Positions 25,632 through 33,702 of a stretch of DNA of 64,000 nucleotides are shown here, one piece after another. Within the stretch, counting starts at the first letter, position 1. The number at the start of each line of letters is the position of its first letter. The stretch is from JANNVZ01 sp031418455 (lineage in GTDB: Bacteria; Bacteroidota; Bacteroidia; Flavobacteriales_D; Sanyastnellaceae). The DNA lies in assembly GCA_031418455.1 (NCBI GenBank), contig JANOXJ010000074.1, positions 11,319 to 75,318 of the forward strand, given 5' to 3'. Both the position numbers and the translations under genes were made by a program. The notes beneath the pieces were generated by a model, which saw nothing but the letters and a program-made list of their open reading frames with translations, had not been told where the DNA came from and searched no databases.

Positions 25632-25713
25632 GCCCTGGTGGTGAAATTGGTAGACACGTACGTTTGAGGGGCGTATTTCGAAAGATGTGCTGGTTCGAGT
25701 CCAGTCCAGGGCA
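25632..25713 (+). tRNA. tRNA-Leu (anticodon GAG)
   Basis: The acceptor stem GCCCTGG pairs with CCAGGGC. The D region is GGTGAAATTGGTAGACAC, the anticodon stem TACGT/GCGTA encloses the loop TTGAGGG, there is a class II variable arm (TTTCGAAAGA), and the T arm is CTGGTTCGAGTCCAG. Total 82 nt, discriminator A, no encoded CCA. Confidence 0.95.
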
Positions 25714-25755
25714 CTACATTTTTTTTCTCAAATCTATCTGGTAAGAATAAATTTC

Positions 25756-25865
25756 AAACACCTCCTCTTTTCAAAATTAGCAATTTGAATTGCCGGCAAT
25801 TCTCTGGTATTGCTCCCGAGTCTCAATTAAATCAAACGTTTGTATTCTTCAAAAGAGGTGTTTTT
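25756..25865 (+). ncRNA. Candidate 6S-like small RNA (6S-Flavo type), about 110 nt
   Basis: The ends pair: AAACACCTC (25756-25764) with GAGGTGTTT (25855-25863), followed by a T-run. Inside a large asymmetric open region a second stem pairs AGCAAT (25779-25784) with ATTGCT (25809-25814), capped by GAATTG-CCGG-CAATTC (25787-25802). The 3' side of the open region can form a small hairpin at CAAACGTTTG. A closing stem, a central bubble with a small 3' hairpin and an apical stem is the known 6S RNA architecture, which binds RNA polymerase as an open-promoter mimic. The size agrees with the flavobacterial 6S class as I remember it. The identification rests on fold and size, not on a database match. 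Confidence 0.55.
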
Positions 25866-25898
25866 GTATTTTCGTATACCTAAATCTTAATTTCATAT

Positions 25899-26501
25899 AT
25901 GAAACGAATTATTCTATTAGTACTAATACTTTCACTAAGTCAGGCACAATATGCCCAAACCGAAGAACCAGAATACACCTCAGGTGTAAAGATTAACGGA
26001 TGCAAAAAACTCAATTTTGGCGTTACATCAGGTATAAATTATACTGGCTTGGTAGCGTTGCAGATTGAATACATAGACCAATCTAAATTGGGATTTGATG
26101 TTAATTTAGGATTAGGCGGTTGGGGTTATAGAGTAGGTGCTAATGCCAAATATTATTTTAAAGAGTGTGGTTTGGGCTGGTCTTTAGGTGCGGGAGTGTT
26201 CAGATGTTCAGGGCTTAATGATTTCGAAATAGAAATGGAAGTAGAACAACCACAATCTCCTGCAACTACTGAGATGGTCACTATGAATTTGTTCCCAGTG
26301 AATACATTAAATCTTTTTGCGGCTCGCTATTGGGGTTTAGGTACACGTGCAAGATTTCATTTGGCATTTGGCATAAGTGCCAAACTAACCAATACAGCCT
26401 ATAAAGTAACCAGCGACCATCAACTTACAGCCATTTCCAAACAAGTGATGAATATTACTACACCCGGTGGCGGATTGTTGGGACTTGGGTTTTCCTTTTA
26501 A
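25899..26501 (+). CDS. Exported hypothetical protein, small outer-membrane beta-barrel-like, 200 aa
   Basis: Not recognised. The signal peptide (M-K-R-I-I-L-L-V-L-I-L-S...) ends around Q-Y-A-Q, residue 20. The mature chain has alternating beta strands with many Gly and aromatic residues (L-G-L-G-G-W-G-Y-R-V-G-A, L-G-W-S-L-G-A-G-V-F) and ends L-G-F-S-F, a terminal Phe as recognised by the BAM machinery. A barrel in the outer membrane is likely. Its -7-like box TATTTTCG (25867-25874) lies directly after the RNA candidate. The next gene has a similar design and may be in the same transcript. Confidence 0.62.
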   Translation: MKRIILLVLILSLSQAQYAQTEEPEYTSGVKINGCKKLNFGVTSGINYTGLVALQIEYIDQSKLGFDVNLGLGGWGYRVGANAKYYFKECGLGWSLGAGVFRCSGLNDFEIEMEVEQPQSPATTEMVTMNLFPVNTLNLFAARYWGLGTRARFHLAFGISAKLTNTAYKVTSDHQLTAISKQVMNITTPGGGLLGLGFSF

Positions 26502-26529
26502 AATATTCGTTTATATATTTGCTCTACCG

Positions 26530-27189
26530 ATGCGCCTGGCCAGAATCATACTAGCAATTGTGTTTTGCATATTCATGCAAGAAACCAATGCCATAGGCCT
26601 TGGCTTTAATGACAGCACCGATGTGGCTAAAAGCAAGTTTGCACCTTGGTCCAAGGGCAGCACTATGCTCACCTATGCATTTTCAAGCGGAGCTTTTCAA
26701 ACACATGAAATACGAGTAGAATACTTTGTACACCCACGTTGGAGTTTGCTATATAGCACCTCCTACTCTATGCGCCCAAGCTATGGTATATCTACTTCAG
26801 AAGCTTCCTACTCTGAGTTTAGAGCGCCCATAGGCCTCTCATTAGGTGTAGGTATGGTGGGTATTTCCGCTTGTTCCTACACGTGTGGTAACTTTGACTC
26901 AGGCGTATGGGAATTAGTAAGGCTGAGCAGCATGATACCGGATGGCATTGCCTTTCATATTCCTGTAACAGACAGAATTGATTTATCACCCTTTATAAAT
27001 GTAAGTGGTTTAGTGTTCCAATGGGACAGTCAAAACAATAGTCGCATTTACTACTCTCCTATGGGTGGTATACGCCTTATATATCCGCTAGGTCCCAATT
27101 TTGTGATATCTGCGGAGCAGAATATAAAGCGCATGTCAAATGGCAGTTTAAGCTCCTCGCTAGGTGGTGGCCTTTCAGTAATTTTTTAA
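26530..27189 (+). CDS. Exported hypothetical protein, beta-barrel-like, 219 aa
   Basis: Not recognised. I use ATG 26530, which gives a signal peptide (M-R-L-A-R-I-I-L-A-I-V-F...) ending near N-A-I-G; an upstream GTG at 26467 would overlap the previous gene in another frame. The mature part resembles an outer-membrane barrel: short amphipathic strands such as W-S-L-L-Y-S-T-S-Y-S-M, G-L-S-L-G-V-G-M and a final G-G-G-L-S-V-I-F ending in Phe. Gap to the previous gene is 28 bases, so co-transcription is likely. Confidence 0.62.
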   Translation: MRLARIILAIVFCIFMQETNAIGLGFNDSTDVAKSKFAPWSKGSTMLTYAFSSGAFQTHEIRVEYFVHPRWSLLYSTSYSMRPSYGISTSEASYSEFRAPIGLSLGVGMVGISACSYTCGNFDSGVWELVRLSSMIPDGIAFHIPVTDRIDLSPFINVSGLVFQWDSQNNSRIYYSPMGGIRLIYPLGPNFVISAEQNIKRMSNGSLSSSLGGGLSVIF

Positions 27190-27307
27190 ATCGCTCTTCC
27201 ATATTCATTATCTCATATTAATAGTTGTGGCTAAAAGCCATAATGCATCAACTTTGCTGCCGCAAAATGGTTTTACTTATATACTGTGTAGCAGTAAGCA
27301 ATAAAAG

Positions 27308-28426
27308 ATGAGCACACCTACCATACACGACATATTACCCTTGAGCAGCTGGTGGCCCGGCACTGCAAAACCTTTATTAATTTGCGGCCCATGCAGTGTG
27401 GAAACAGAAGAGCAGCTTACTGCAACAGCCCAGCAGCTGGCAGCCACAGGCAAGGTGCAAGTGCTACGTGGTGGACTTTGGAAACCGCGCACGCGCCCCG
27501 ACACATTTGAAGGTGTGGGCGCTACAGGAATACCCTGGATGCTAAAAGCACGCGAACTAACGGGGCTACCCATTACTACGGAAGTAGCTACTGCGGAGCA
27601 TGTAGAGCTTTGTCTAAAAAATAATTTTGACATGCTATGGGTAGGTGCACGCACAGTAGCCAATCCCTTTTCGGTACAAGAAATAGCAGATGCACTGCGC
27701 GGCACTGACATACCAGTAATTGTAAAAAACCCTATAAATGCCGACTTACAACTTTGGATAGGTGCTATGGAACGCTTTCAGCGAGCGGGCATAAATAAGA
27801 TAATAGCATTGCACCGCGGCTTCTCGCACAATGCAAAAAGCATATACCGCAACCAACCCATGTGGGAATTGCCTATAGCACTTAAAACACAGTTTCCAAG
27901 CCTTCCTGTTTTTTGCGACCCCAGCCACATATGCGGACAGCGTGATTTGCTGCAGGCAGTGGCCCAAAAAGCGCTTGACCTGGGCATGGAAGGCCTTATG
28001 CTGGAAAGTCATATAACACCCGATGAGGCCTGGAGCGATGCAAAGCAACAAATAACTCCGGCACGCCTCAATGAGTTAATAGAAGCATTGCATGTTCGCA
28101 CTGCTACCACCAACGATATTTTGTTCAGCAACGAGCTGCAAGCCCTGCGCGCAAGCATAGATAAGATAGATGAGGAAATAATACAATTGATAAGTAGCAG
28201 AATGCAACTGTCAGCAGAAGTAGGGCGCTATAAGAAAAAGCATAACATAACCATACTGCAAGTAGAGCGATGGAAAGAAATAATGGACACGCGCTCCATG
28301 CTAGCGGCTAACCTTGGCCTAAGTGCCGACTTTATAACTAAATACCTGGAGCAAATACATAAAGAATCTATAAGAACACAAACTAGGGTAATGAATGAAA
28401 CAAGTGCCAAGTCAAAGACACTTTAA
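27308..28426 (+). CDS. Bifunctional 3-deoxy-7-phosphoheptulonate synthase / chorismate mutase, 372 aa
   Basis: Shikimate-pathway entry enzyme fused to the phenylalanine/tyrosine branch enzyme. The N-terminal 260 residues are a KDO8P-synthase-type DAHP synthase: L-L-I-C-G-P-C-S-V-E-T, R-G-G-L-W-K-P-R-T-R, the G-A-R-T segment and C-D-P-S-H-I-C-G. The C-terminal part, about residues 280-370, is an AroQ-type chorismate mutase with L-R-A-S-I-D-K-I-D-E-E-I-I-Q-L-I and V-G-R-Y-K-K-K. This order (DAHPS first) is typical of Bacteroidota. In related proteins the mutase domain gives prephenate feedback control of the synthase. It ends four bases from the convergent FAH gene. Confidence 0.93.
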   Translation: MSTPTIHDILPLSSWWPGTAKPLLICGPCSVETEEQLTATAQQLAATGKVQVLRGGLWKPRTRPDTFEGVGATGIPWMLKARELTGLPITTEVATAEHVELCLKNNFDMLWVGARTVANPFSVQEIADALRGTDIPVIVKNPINADLQLWIGAMERFQRAGINKIIALHRGFSHNAKSIYRNQPMWELPIALKTQFPSLPVFCDPSHICGQRDLLQAVAQKALDLGMEGLMLESHITPDEAWSDAKQQITPARLNELIEALHVRTATTNDILFSNELQALRASIDKIDEEIIQLISSRMQLSAEVGRYKKKHNITILQVERWKEIMDTRSMLAANLGLSADFITKYLEQIHKESIRTQTRVMNETSAKSKTL

Positions 28427-28430
28427 GCAT

Positions 28431-29045
28431 TTATTTAATTTTTACCTGAAACATTTTTTTGCTTCCCAAAAAACCTTCGAGCACATCGCCAATGGCTACA
28501 GGACCAACACCTGCAGGTGTTCCGGTAAAAATATAGTCGCCTATTTTTAAAGTCATGTATTTAGATACATGCTCTACTATTTTGTCAAAAGAAAAAATCA
28601 TATCGGCACTATTTCCATTTTGCACCACTACTCCATTTTTCTTTAAAGAAAATTCTAAGTTGCTTAAGTCACCCAATTCTTGAACGGGTAAAAAGTCTTG
28701 AGAAATAACAGCGCTGCCATCAAAACCCTTTGCCTTTTCCCATGGCAAACCTTTCCTTTTTAGTTCCTCCTGTACATCGCGCGCAGTAAAGTCTATACCT
28801 AATCCAATTTCTGAATAATATCTTGGAGCAAAGTTTTCTTCAATGTTTTTACCAAGGCGCTCAATGCGCATTACTAATTCTATTTCGTAGTGTATATCGC
28901 TTGTCCATTCGGGTATATAAAAAGGATTGCCTTTGGGCAAAATGGCTGAATCCGGCTTACAAAAAAACACAGGTTCAGTAGGCACAGCGTTACCAAGTTC
29001 TTTAGCGTGCTCAGAATAATTGCGACCTATACAAATTATTTTCAT
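28431..29045 (-). CDS. Fumarylacetoacetate hydrolase (FAH) family protein, 204 aa
   Basis: Small FAH-fold enzyme. K-I-I-C-I-G-R-N-Y-S-E-H-A-K-E-L opens the protein. The metal-binding acidic positions are in H-Y-E-I-E-L-V and the later G-I-D-F-T-A-R-D-V-Q, and Y-I-F-T-G-T-P-A-G-V-G-P is the conserved C-terminal loop. Members include acylpyruvate hydrolases, oxaloacetate decarboxylases/tautomerases and 2-hydroxyhepta-2,4-diene-dioate isomerases. The short length and G-R-N-Y start fit the YcgM/FAHD1-like group. No catabolic partners lie nearby. Confidence 0.85.
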   Translation of the reverse strand: MKIICIGRNYSEHAKELGNAVPTEPVFFCKPDSAILPKGNPFYIPEWTSDIHYEIELVMRIERLGKNIEENFAPRYYSEIGLGIDFTARDVQEELKRKGLPWEKAKGFDGSAVISQDFLPVQELGDLSNLEFSLKKNGVVVQNGNSADMIFSFDKIVEHVSKYMTLKIGDYIFTGTPAGVGPVAIGDVLEGFLGSKKMFQVKIK

Positions 29046-29243
29046 GCGGGCAAAGATAGAAGGTAGATGTTAGATCTTAGATGCCTGTCTAGGCTCTGCC
29101 GAGATGAGATATGAGAAAATGTGGCGATGTAATCTTAGCTAACAGAACAATAAAAGTTCCTTTATACATAGGAGAAATTATTACTGCTCAAAGAAATTCA
29201 ATGCTGCAACAAAAATGTAATTAGCGGAATTGCAAAGAGAGAA

Positions 29244-30377
29244 TTACTGAATCAATTCAAATTTCTTTTCAAGAATTTGAAATTCCACTCTGCGGTTTTG
29301 AGCGCGTCCATTTTCAGTTTCGTTGTCGGCCACAGGATTTTGCTTGCCAAAAAATGTAAGTTTAAGTCTGTCTTCAGCTATGCCCTTATTTACCAAATGA
29401 CTTATCACATTTTGCGCTCTGCGCTTAGACAATTCCAAGTTGTAACCATCGGGCCCCATAATGTCTGTGAAGCCTGAAATTTCCATGTACATAGCCCTAT
29501 TTTTTTTCAAGAGCATATAAACTTCTTCTAATTGCCTCCTGCCCTCTTGGGTTATTTCATCTTTATCAAAATCAAAAAGAATAGCATCCAGTGTTACCTT
29601 GCTGTACTCGCTTAATTCCAAAGGAGGATCTACAATGGCCTTGGCCAGTATTTCATTTTCGCAGCTGCACTCTTCCCTTTTCTTAACTGACTTTACACTT
29701 ACATTGTCTATATACATGTAGGCCCAATTGCCTTGTCCTTTGCCCTTTAGGTCCAATGTGCGCTTTATTATTTTCATTTCCTTGTCAAAAAGAAAATTGC
29801 CAATGGTCAAAAACTCTTCGCCTCCTTTAGCAATGTAAGTATCACTTATGAGCACCCAACCATTGTCCTCATCCAGCATGTGCAGTCTTAAATTTTTCAA
29901 AGCAGGTTCCACCTTCATCACCATATCATTCTCTTGTTTCTCTTTGGTTTGGGTAAGGGCCAGGCCTAATCCATCGGTTACGAAACTCGTAAAATCAGCA
30001 GCACTCACATACATTTCTATGCACACCATTTCGCCAGCTGCCAAGGGTCGCGTAAGTTTTGTTTGAAGGTACTCGCGGTAGTTTCGCTTGCCGCCTGTGC
30101 TAAAGGTAACAAGGCCGGCATAGGCATCACCATTCTGCGCTTTTTGGTTGCCAAATACATTAGAGGGCACGCCTGCCTTTTCGCTGCACGCATTAAAATA
30201 ATCGGGAGTACCATCACCCGCCTGCCACCACGATGATATGGTATTTAGAAACTGCTGATTGAAATTGCTAGGGCAATAGGCCTTGTTTTCGAAGCTGCCA
30301 TTCTCAACTAAATTTTGAGAATGAACAGAAGAAAACACGGCTATAAGAAACGATATGGTTATTATGATTTGCTTCAC
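29244..30377 (-). CDS. OmpA-family outer-membrane protein with N-terminal jelly-roll-like domain, 377 aa
   Basis: Starts at GTG (30375-30377), giving a signal peptide ending V-H-S-Q. Residues about 22-230 begin N-L-V-E-N-G-S-F-E and contain a beta-sandwich-like region also found in the neighbouring paralogue. Residues 265-372 are an OmpA C-terminal peptidoglycan-binding domain: I-L-F-D-F-D-K-D-E-I, S-G-F-T-D-I-M-G-P-D-G-Y-N and L-S-K-R-R-A-Q-N-V-I carry the Asp and Arg that grip diaminopimelate. It probably links outer membrane or surface material to the cell wall. The terminator at 30415-30446 separates it from the upstream paralogue, so it is likely transcribed alone. Confidence 0.85.
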   Translation of the reverse strand: MKQIIITISFLIAVFSSVHSQNLVENGSFENKAYCPSNFNQQFLNTISSWWQAGDGTPDYFNACSEKAGVPSNVFGNQKAQNGDAYAGLVTFSTGGKRNYREYLQTKLTRPLAAGEMVCIEMYVSAADFTSFVTDGLGLALTQTKEKQENDMVMKVEPALKNLRLHMLDEDNGWVLISDTYIAKGGEEFLTIGNFLFDKEMKIIKRTLDLKGKGQGNWAYMYIDNVSVKSVKKREECSCENEILAKAIVDPPLELSEYSKVTLDAILFDFDKDEITQEGRRQLEEVYMLLKKNRAMYMEISGFTDIMGPDGYNLELSKRRAQNVISHLVNKGIAEDRLKLTFFGKQNPVADNETENGRAQNRRVEFQILEKKFELIQ

Positions 30378-30414
30378 GTTGCAATAACTAAACTATTTCT
30401 GAAATATTGGGTAC

Positions 30415-30446
30415 AACAAAGGCTGCCTTTTCAAGCAGCCTTTGTT
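30415..30446 (-). terminator. Terminator after the hemE-OmpA transcript
   Basis: AACAAAGGCTGC (30415-30426) is a perfect inverted copy of GCAGCCTTTGTT (30435-30446), loop of eight, with T-rich flanks on the minus strand. Confidence 0.8.
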
Positions 30447-30506
30447 AGAAATATCGGGCCAAATTTTGCAGCTAAGAGCATTAGTTCCGCAAAATTGATT
30501 TATCCA

Positions 30507-31721
30507 TTATTTTATTTTAAACTCAACCCTGCGGTTTTGAGCCTTGCTTATGTCAGAAGGCTTGGTGCTGGCAGGCATAGTATCATCTTTGCTTACCACG
30601 GTTAATCTTTGCTCACCTATACCCTTGTCTGCAAGGTATTTTTTTACGGCCTCAGCGCGTTTCATAGCCAAACCTTTCAGCACTGGTTTCAACTTAGCTT
30701 CATTTATTTCATCAGTATCGCTATGTCCGGTTATTTCCAGATTCATTTGAGGCGATGACATAAGAATAGCAGCTATTTCGTCCAATTCCTTTAGAAATTG
30801 TGAAGGAATAGCCGCATCAAGCGCAGCGAAATACACATTTGATGATTCCACAATCTGAGTTGGTTTCATATTAGGTGCTTTTGCACTGGCGCGGCTGTAT
30901 ATAAGGTCGGGGCTATAGCCATCTTCTTTGCTACAAGTGCACTGGCTGCCTGCTTCCACTTCAAATATTTCTACATTATCCAAATAGTAATATGCCTCGT
31001 TGCCTTGCATAATGCCACCGGCTTGCTTTTTCACTTTCTCAAGTTTCATTTTGTCCTCAGGGCCAAAGCCACCAATGATGATGTATTCCTCTTTACCTGA
31101 ACCAATAAAAGTGGTGCAGATAGTTTCCCAACCATCAACCGTTACAATAGACTTGTTAGTCTTCTCTAGAATTTGAGGTGTAAGGTTTATAGCATTGTCT
31201 TCAGCATTAGTGAGCTTGCGGTCGCTAATAAAAATACCTACATTATTTACACCGTATTTAGAAATTTCGGCCAAGCTTAAGCTATAGCGTATGCAATACA
31301 GTTTGTTCTGCTCAAGTTTTTTGTTGAGTTTTACTTGCAAATAAGTACGCGTGTTTTTAGGATCTTTGGTGTATGCTCTAAAACCTGCGTATGCCTGACC
31401 ATCGTTCATAGGCTCTTGTGCACCAAAGTCGTTTGCCGGAGCGCCACTTTTTGTGCTTTTGGAGTGGATATGAAAAAGGTCTGCCGATGTTTTGTTAGGC
31501 CCCACCCATTCCTTGCAGTAGGTAGAAAGCTGGCCTGTGGCCTTTAATCCTTTCACTTCCTCTACTTCAAAACCACCGTTAGGTACAAGGTTTTCATTTT
31601 CTGACTCATCCGAAGAGGCTTCCTTTTTACCTTTCTCTGCCTTCTCTTTAGTTTTAGATTGGGCCAAGAGTGATGTAGAAACCATCACACACAGAGCTAA
31701 AATCAAATAACGCATTTTCAT
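30507..31721 (-). CDS. OmpA-family protein, tandem paralogue, 404 aa
   Basis: Signal peptide then a Lys/Glu-rich linker, then a domain opening N-L-V-P-N-G-G-F-E-V-E that parallels the neighbour's N-L-V-E-N-G-S-F-E, followed by a divergent OmpA domain (I-T-G-H-S-D-T-D-E-I and A-Q-N-R-R-V-E-F-K at the end). The OmpA domain lacks the strict N-x-x-L-S-x-x-R-A spacing, so peptidoglycan binding may be altered. I choose ATG 31719-31721, whose ATGA overlaps the hemE stop; a longer frame to 31763 adds 14 residues before the signal peptide. The second Met two codons on (31715) is an equally good signal-peptide start. Confidence 0.8.
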   Translation of the reverse strand: MKMRYLILALCVMVSTSLLAQSKTKEKAEKGKKEASSDESENENLVPNGGFEVEEVKGLKATGQLSTYCKEWVGPNKTSADLFHIHSKSTKSGAPANDFGAQEPMNDGQAYAGFRAYTKDPKNTRTYLQVKLNKKLEQNKLYCIRYSLSLAEISKYGVNNVGIFISDRKLTNAEDNAINLTPQILEKTNKSIVTVDGWETICTTFIGSGKEEYIIIGGFGPEDKMKLEKVKKQAGGIMQGNEAYYYLDNVEIFEVEAGSQCTCSKEDGYSPDLIYSRASAKAPNMKPTQIVESSNVYFAALDAAIPSQFLKELDEIAAILMSSPQMNLEITGHSDTDEINEAKLKPVLKGLAMKRAEAVKKYLADKGIGEQRLTVVSKDDTMPASTKPSDISKAQNRRVEFKIK

Positions 31722-32755
31722 AATTCTTGGTATTGATATTCTTTTATGGTTGAAATAAAACATTGTAAATTTTCTTTTTGTATATCAGGATAAACTCCAT
31801 GACCCAAATTAGCAATATAACGCTGAGGCCCAAACGCATTTAACATGGTCTCAGTTTGTTCCTTTATAAAATCAAAACTACCATACAATACTGCAGGGTC
31901 CATGTTGCCTTGCAGTGTTTTTTCCATGCCCACTATTCGCCTGCATTGCACAGGGTCCAGGTGCCAATCCAGGCCAACGGTGGCGCAAGGTAATTGTCCT
32001 ATTTCTTCTAAAGAAAAAAATGCTCCTTTAGCAAAAACAGTAACGGGTACTTCATTTATGCTTTCGCAAATTCTGCGTATATATGGCAACGCAAAAGTGT
32101 TATAAAACTGTTTGTTCAAAATTCCGGCCCAGCTATCAAATAGCTGAACCATATCTACTCCCTCTTCTATTTGTTTTTTCAAATACAAAATAGTAGCATC
32201 GGTTATAGCAGTTAGCAACCTGTGTGCCAAATCTGGATTTTTCACTAGCATGGCTCTGCTAAGGGAGAAAGTCTTAGAGCCTTTGCCCTCCACCATGTAA
32301 CAAAAAATAGTCCATGGAGCTCCTGCAAAACCTATAAGTGGCACTCTGTCGCCCAGTTCACTTTTGATATTTCTAATGGCCTTAAAAACATATTGCAATT
32401 CTTCCTCAATACCTGCTGATGTAAGCTGGTCCAAATCCTTTTGCGTAGCAATAGTGTTTGGGAAAAACGGGCCCTTGCCCTCATCCATAGTATAGGTAAG
32501 CCCCATGGCCTCCGGCACCACAAGTATATCAGAAAAAAGAATGGCCGCATCTACACCTAAAATATCCACCGGCTGTATGGTTACTTCGGCAGCCATTTCC
32601 GGATTCATAAGCAACGATTTAAAACTACCGGCCTTAGCGCGCACAGCCCTGTATTCAGGCAACACTCTGCCCGCCTGCCTCATAACCCAAACAGGGGTAC
32701 GCTCCGTGTATTGGCCACGTGCAGCGCGCAGTATCAAATCATTCTTAAAATGCAT
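31718..32755 (-). CDS. hemE: Uroporphyrinogen decarboxylase, 345 aa
   Basis: Heme biosynthesis: removes four carboxyl groups from uroporphyrinogen III. The signature W-V-M-R-Q-A-G-R-V-L-P-E-Y is near residue 25, the catalytic Asp lies in A-A-I-L-F-S-D-I-L, and G-F-A-G-A-P-W-T, D-S-W-A-G and G-N-M-D-P follow. Full family length. A -7 box (TACATTTG on the minus strand, 32771-32764) precedes it. The OmpA-family gene downstream is joined by a stop/start overlap, an odd pairing of a cytoplasmic heme enzyme and an envelope protein. Confidence 0.96.
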   Translation of the reverse strand: MHFKNDLILRAARGQYTERTPVWVMRQAGRVLPEYRAVRAKAGSFKSLLMNPEMAAEVTIQPVDILGVDAAILFSDILVVPEAMGLTYTMDEGKGPFFPNTIATQKDLDQLTSAGIEEELQYVFKAIRNIKSELGDRVPLIGFAGAPWTIFCYMVEGKGSKTFSLSRAMLVKNPDLAHRLLTAITDATILYLKKQIEEGVDMVQLFDSWAGILNKQFYNTFALPYIRRICESINEVPVTVFAKGAFFSLEEIGQLPCATVGLDWHLDPVQCRRIVGMEKTLQGNMDPAVLYGSFDFIKEQTETMLNAFGPQRYIANLGHGVYPDIQKENLQCFISTIKEYQYQEL

Positions 32756-32763
32756 AAGGGCGG

Positions 32764-32771
32764 CAAATGTA
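32764..32771 (-). promoter_or_regulatory. -7 promoter box before hemE
   Basis: The minus strand reads TACATTTG, a complete TAnnTTTG match, eight bases before the hemE start. No good TTG box is seen at the expected distance. Confidence 0.35.
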
Positions 32772-32869
32772 AGACCCTGTAGTTAAAAGTAACCGCTTTT
32801 TTTGGTCATGAAAGGGACATTTGTTGCTAAAATGGGTAATTTGCCACACCACAAAACAGCGCACTATAA

Positions 32870-33670
32870 ATGCATTTAGAACACCTGTATATCTACCCCA
32901 TAAAATCTCTGGGTGGCATTTCTGTAAAGGAAGCCAAACTGGAAAAACGTGGATTGGCCATGGACAGAAGGTATATGCTGGTGGATGAGAATAATCATTT
33001 TATAACACAGCGCGTCATCCATTCATTGGCCTTATTGAAACTGGAGCTTGCAAATAATAACTTCATAATTACCCCAACAGGAGATTTGGGCACTCAAAAA
33101 TGCGAAATACCACTGAGCCTAACAACAGGAGAGGCCATAAGGGCCAAGGTTTGGGATGATGAGGTGGATGCCATAACGGCCGATGAAAAAACAAACCGCT
33201 ACCTTACAACCATGCTCAAAATGGAATGTAAACTGGTGTACATGCCAGACCAAAGCAAACGCCAGGTAGAGAGTAAATATGCAGCGGAGGGCGACATTAC
33301 CAGTTTTTCTGATGCCTACCCGCTATTGCTTATAGGAAGCGAATCGCTGGTGGATTTAAACCAACGCTTAGAAAGCCCGATAGGCTGGGAAAGATTTAGA
33401 CCCAACCTGGTAATTAAAACCCAACGTGCTTTTGAAGAAGATGAATGGAAAAACATTCGACTAGGCGATGCAATGCTTAAGGTGGCAAAACCCTGCAGCC
33501 GCTGTGTAATGACAACCATAGACCAAACTACTGCGGTAGCATCTAAAGAACCGCTACGCACGTTGGCAAGCTACCGAACCGTAAATCATAAAATAAATTT
33601 TGGGCAAAATGTGATACCCAAAAACGAGGGCATAGTGCTACGGCTAAACGACACGTTGGAAGTAATCTAA
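32870..33670 (+). CDS. MOSC domain protein (MOSC N-terminal beta-barrel plus MOSC), 266 aa
   Basis: Two domains: the N-terminal MOSC_N barrel with Y-P-I-K-S-L-G-G-I-S-V (residues 8-18) and R-Y-M-L-V-D-E, and the C-terminal MOSC domain with R-F-R-P-N-L-V-I and P-C-S-R-C-V-M-T-T-I-D, which includes the conserved Cys. The fold is shared with molybdenum cofactor sulfurases and mARC/YcbX reductases, which act on N-hydroxylated compounds or transfer sulfur to Moco. No electron-transfer [2Fe-2S] domain is attached here, unlike E. coli YcbX, so a separate partner would be needed. No molybdenum genes are nearby. Confidence 0.85.
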   Translation: MHLEHLYIYPIKSLGGISVKEAKLEKRGLAMDRRYMLVDENNHFITQRVIHSLALLKLELANNNFIITPTGDLGTQKCEIPLSLTTGEAIRAKVWDDEVDAITADEKTNRYLTTMLKMECKLVYMPDQSKRQVESKYAAEGDITSFSDAYPLLLIGSESLVDLNQRLESPIGWERFRPNLVIKTQRAFEEDEWKNIRLGDAMLKVAKPCSRCVMTTIDQTTAVASKEPLRTLASYRTVNHKINFGQNVIPKNEGIVLRLNDTLEVI

Positions 33671-33702
33671 AAAGAAAAAAAAGCATCTATAGTGCAAGAA
33701 AA

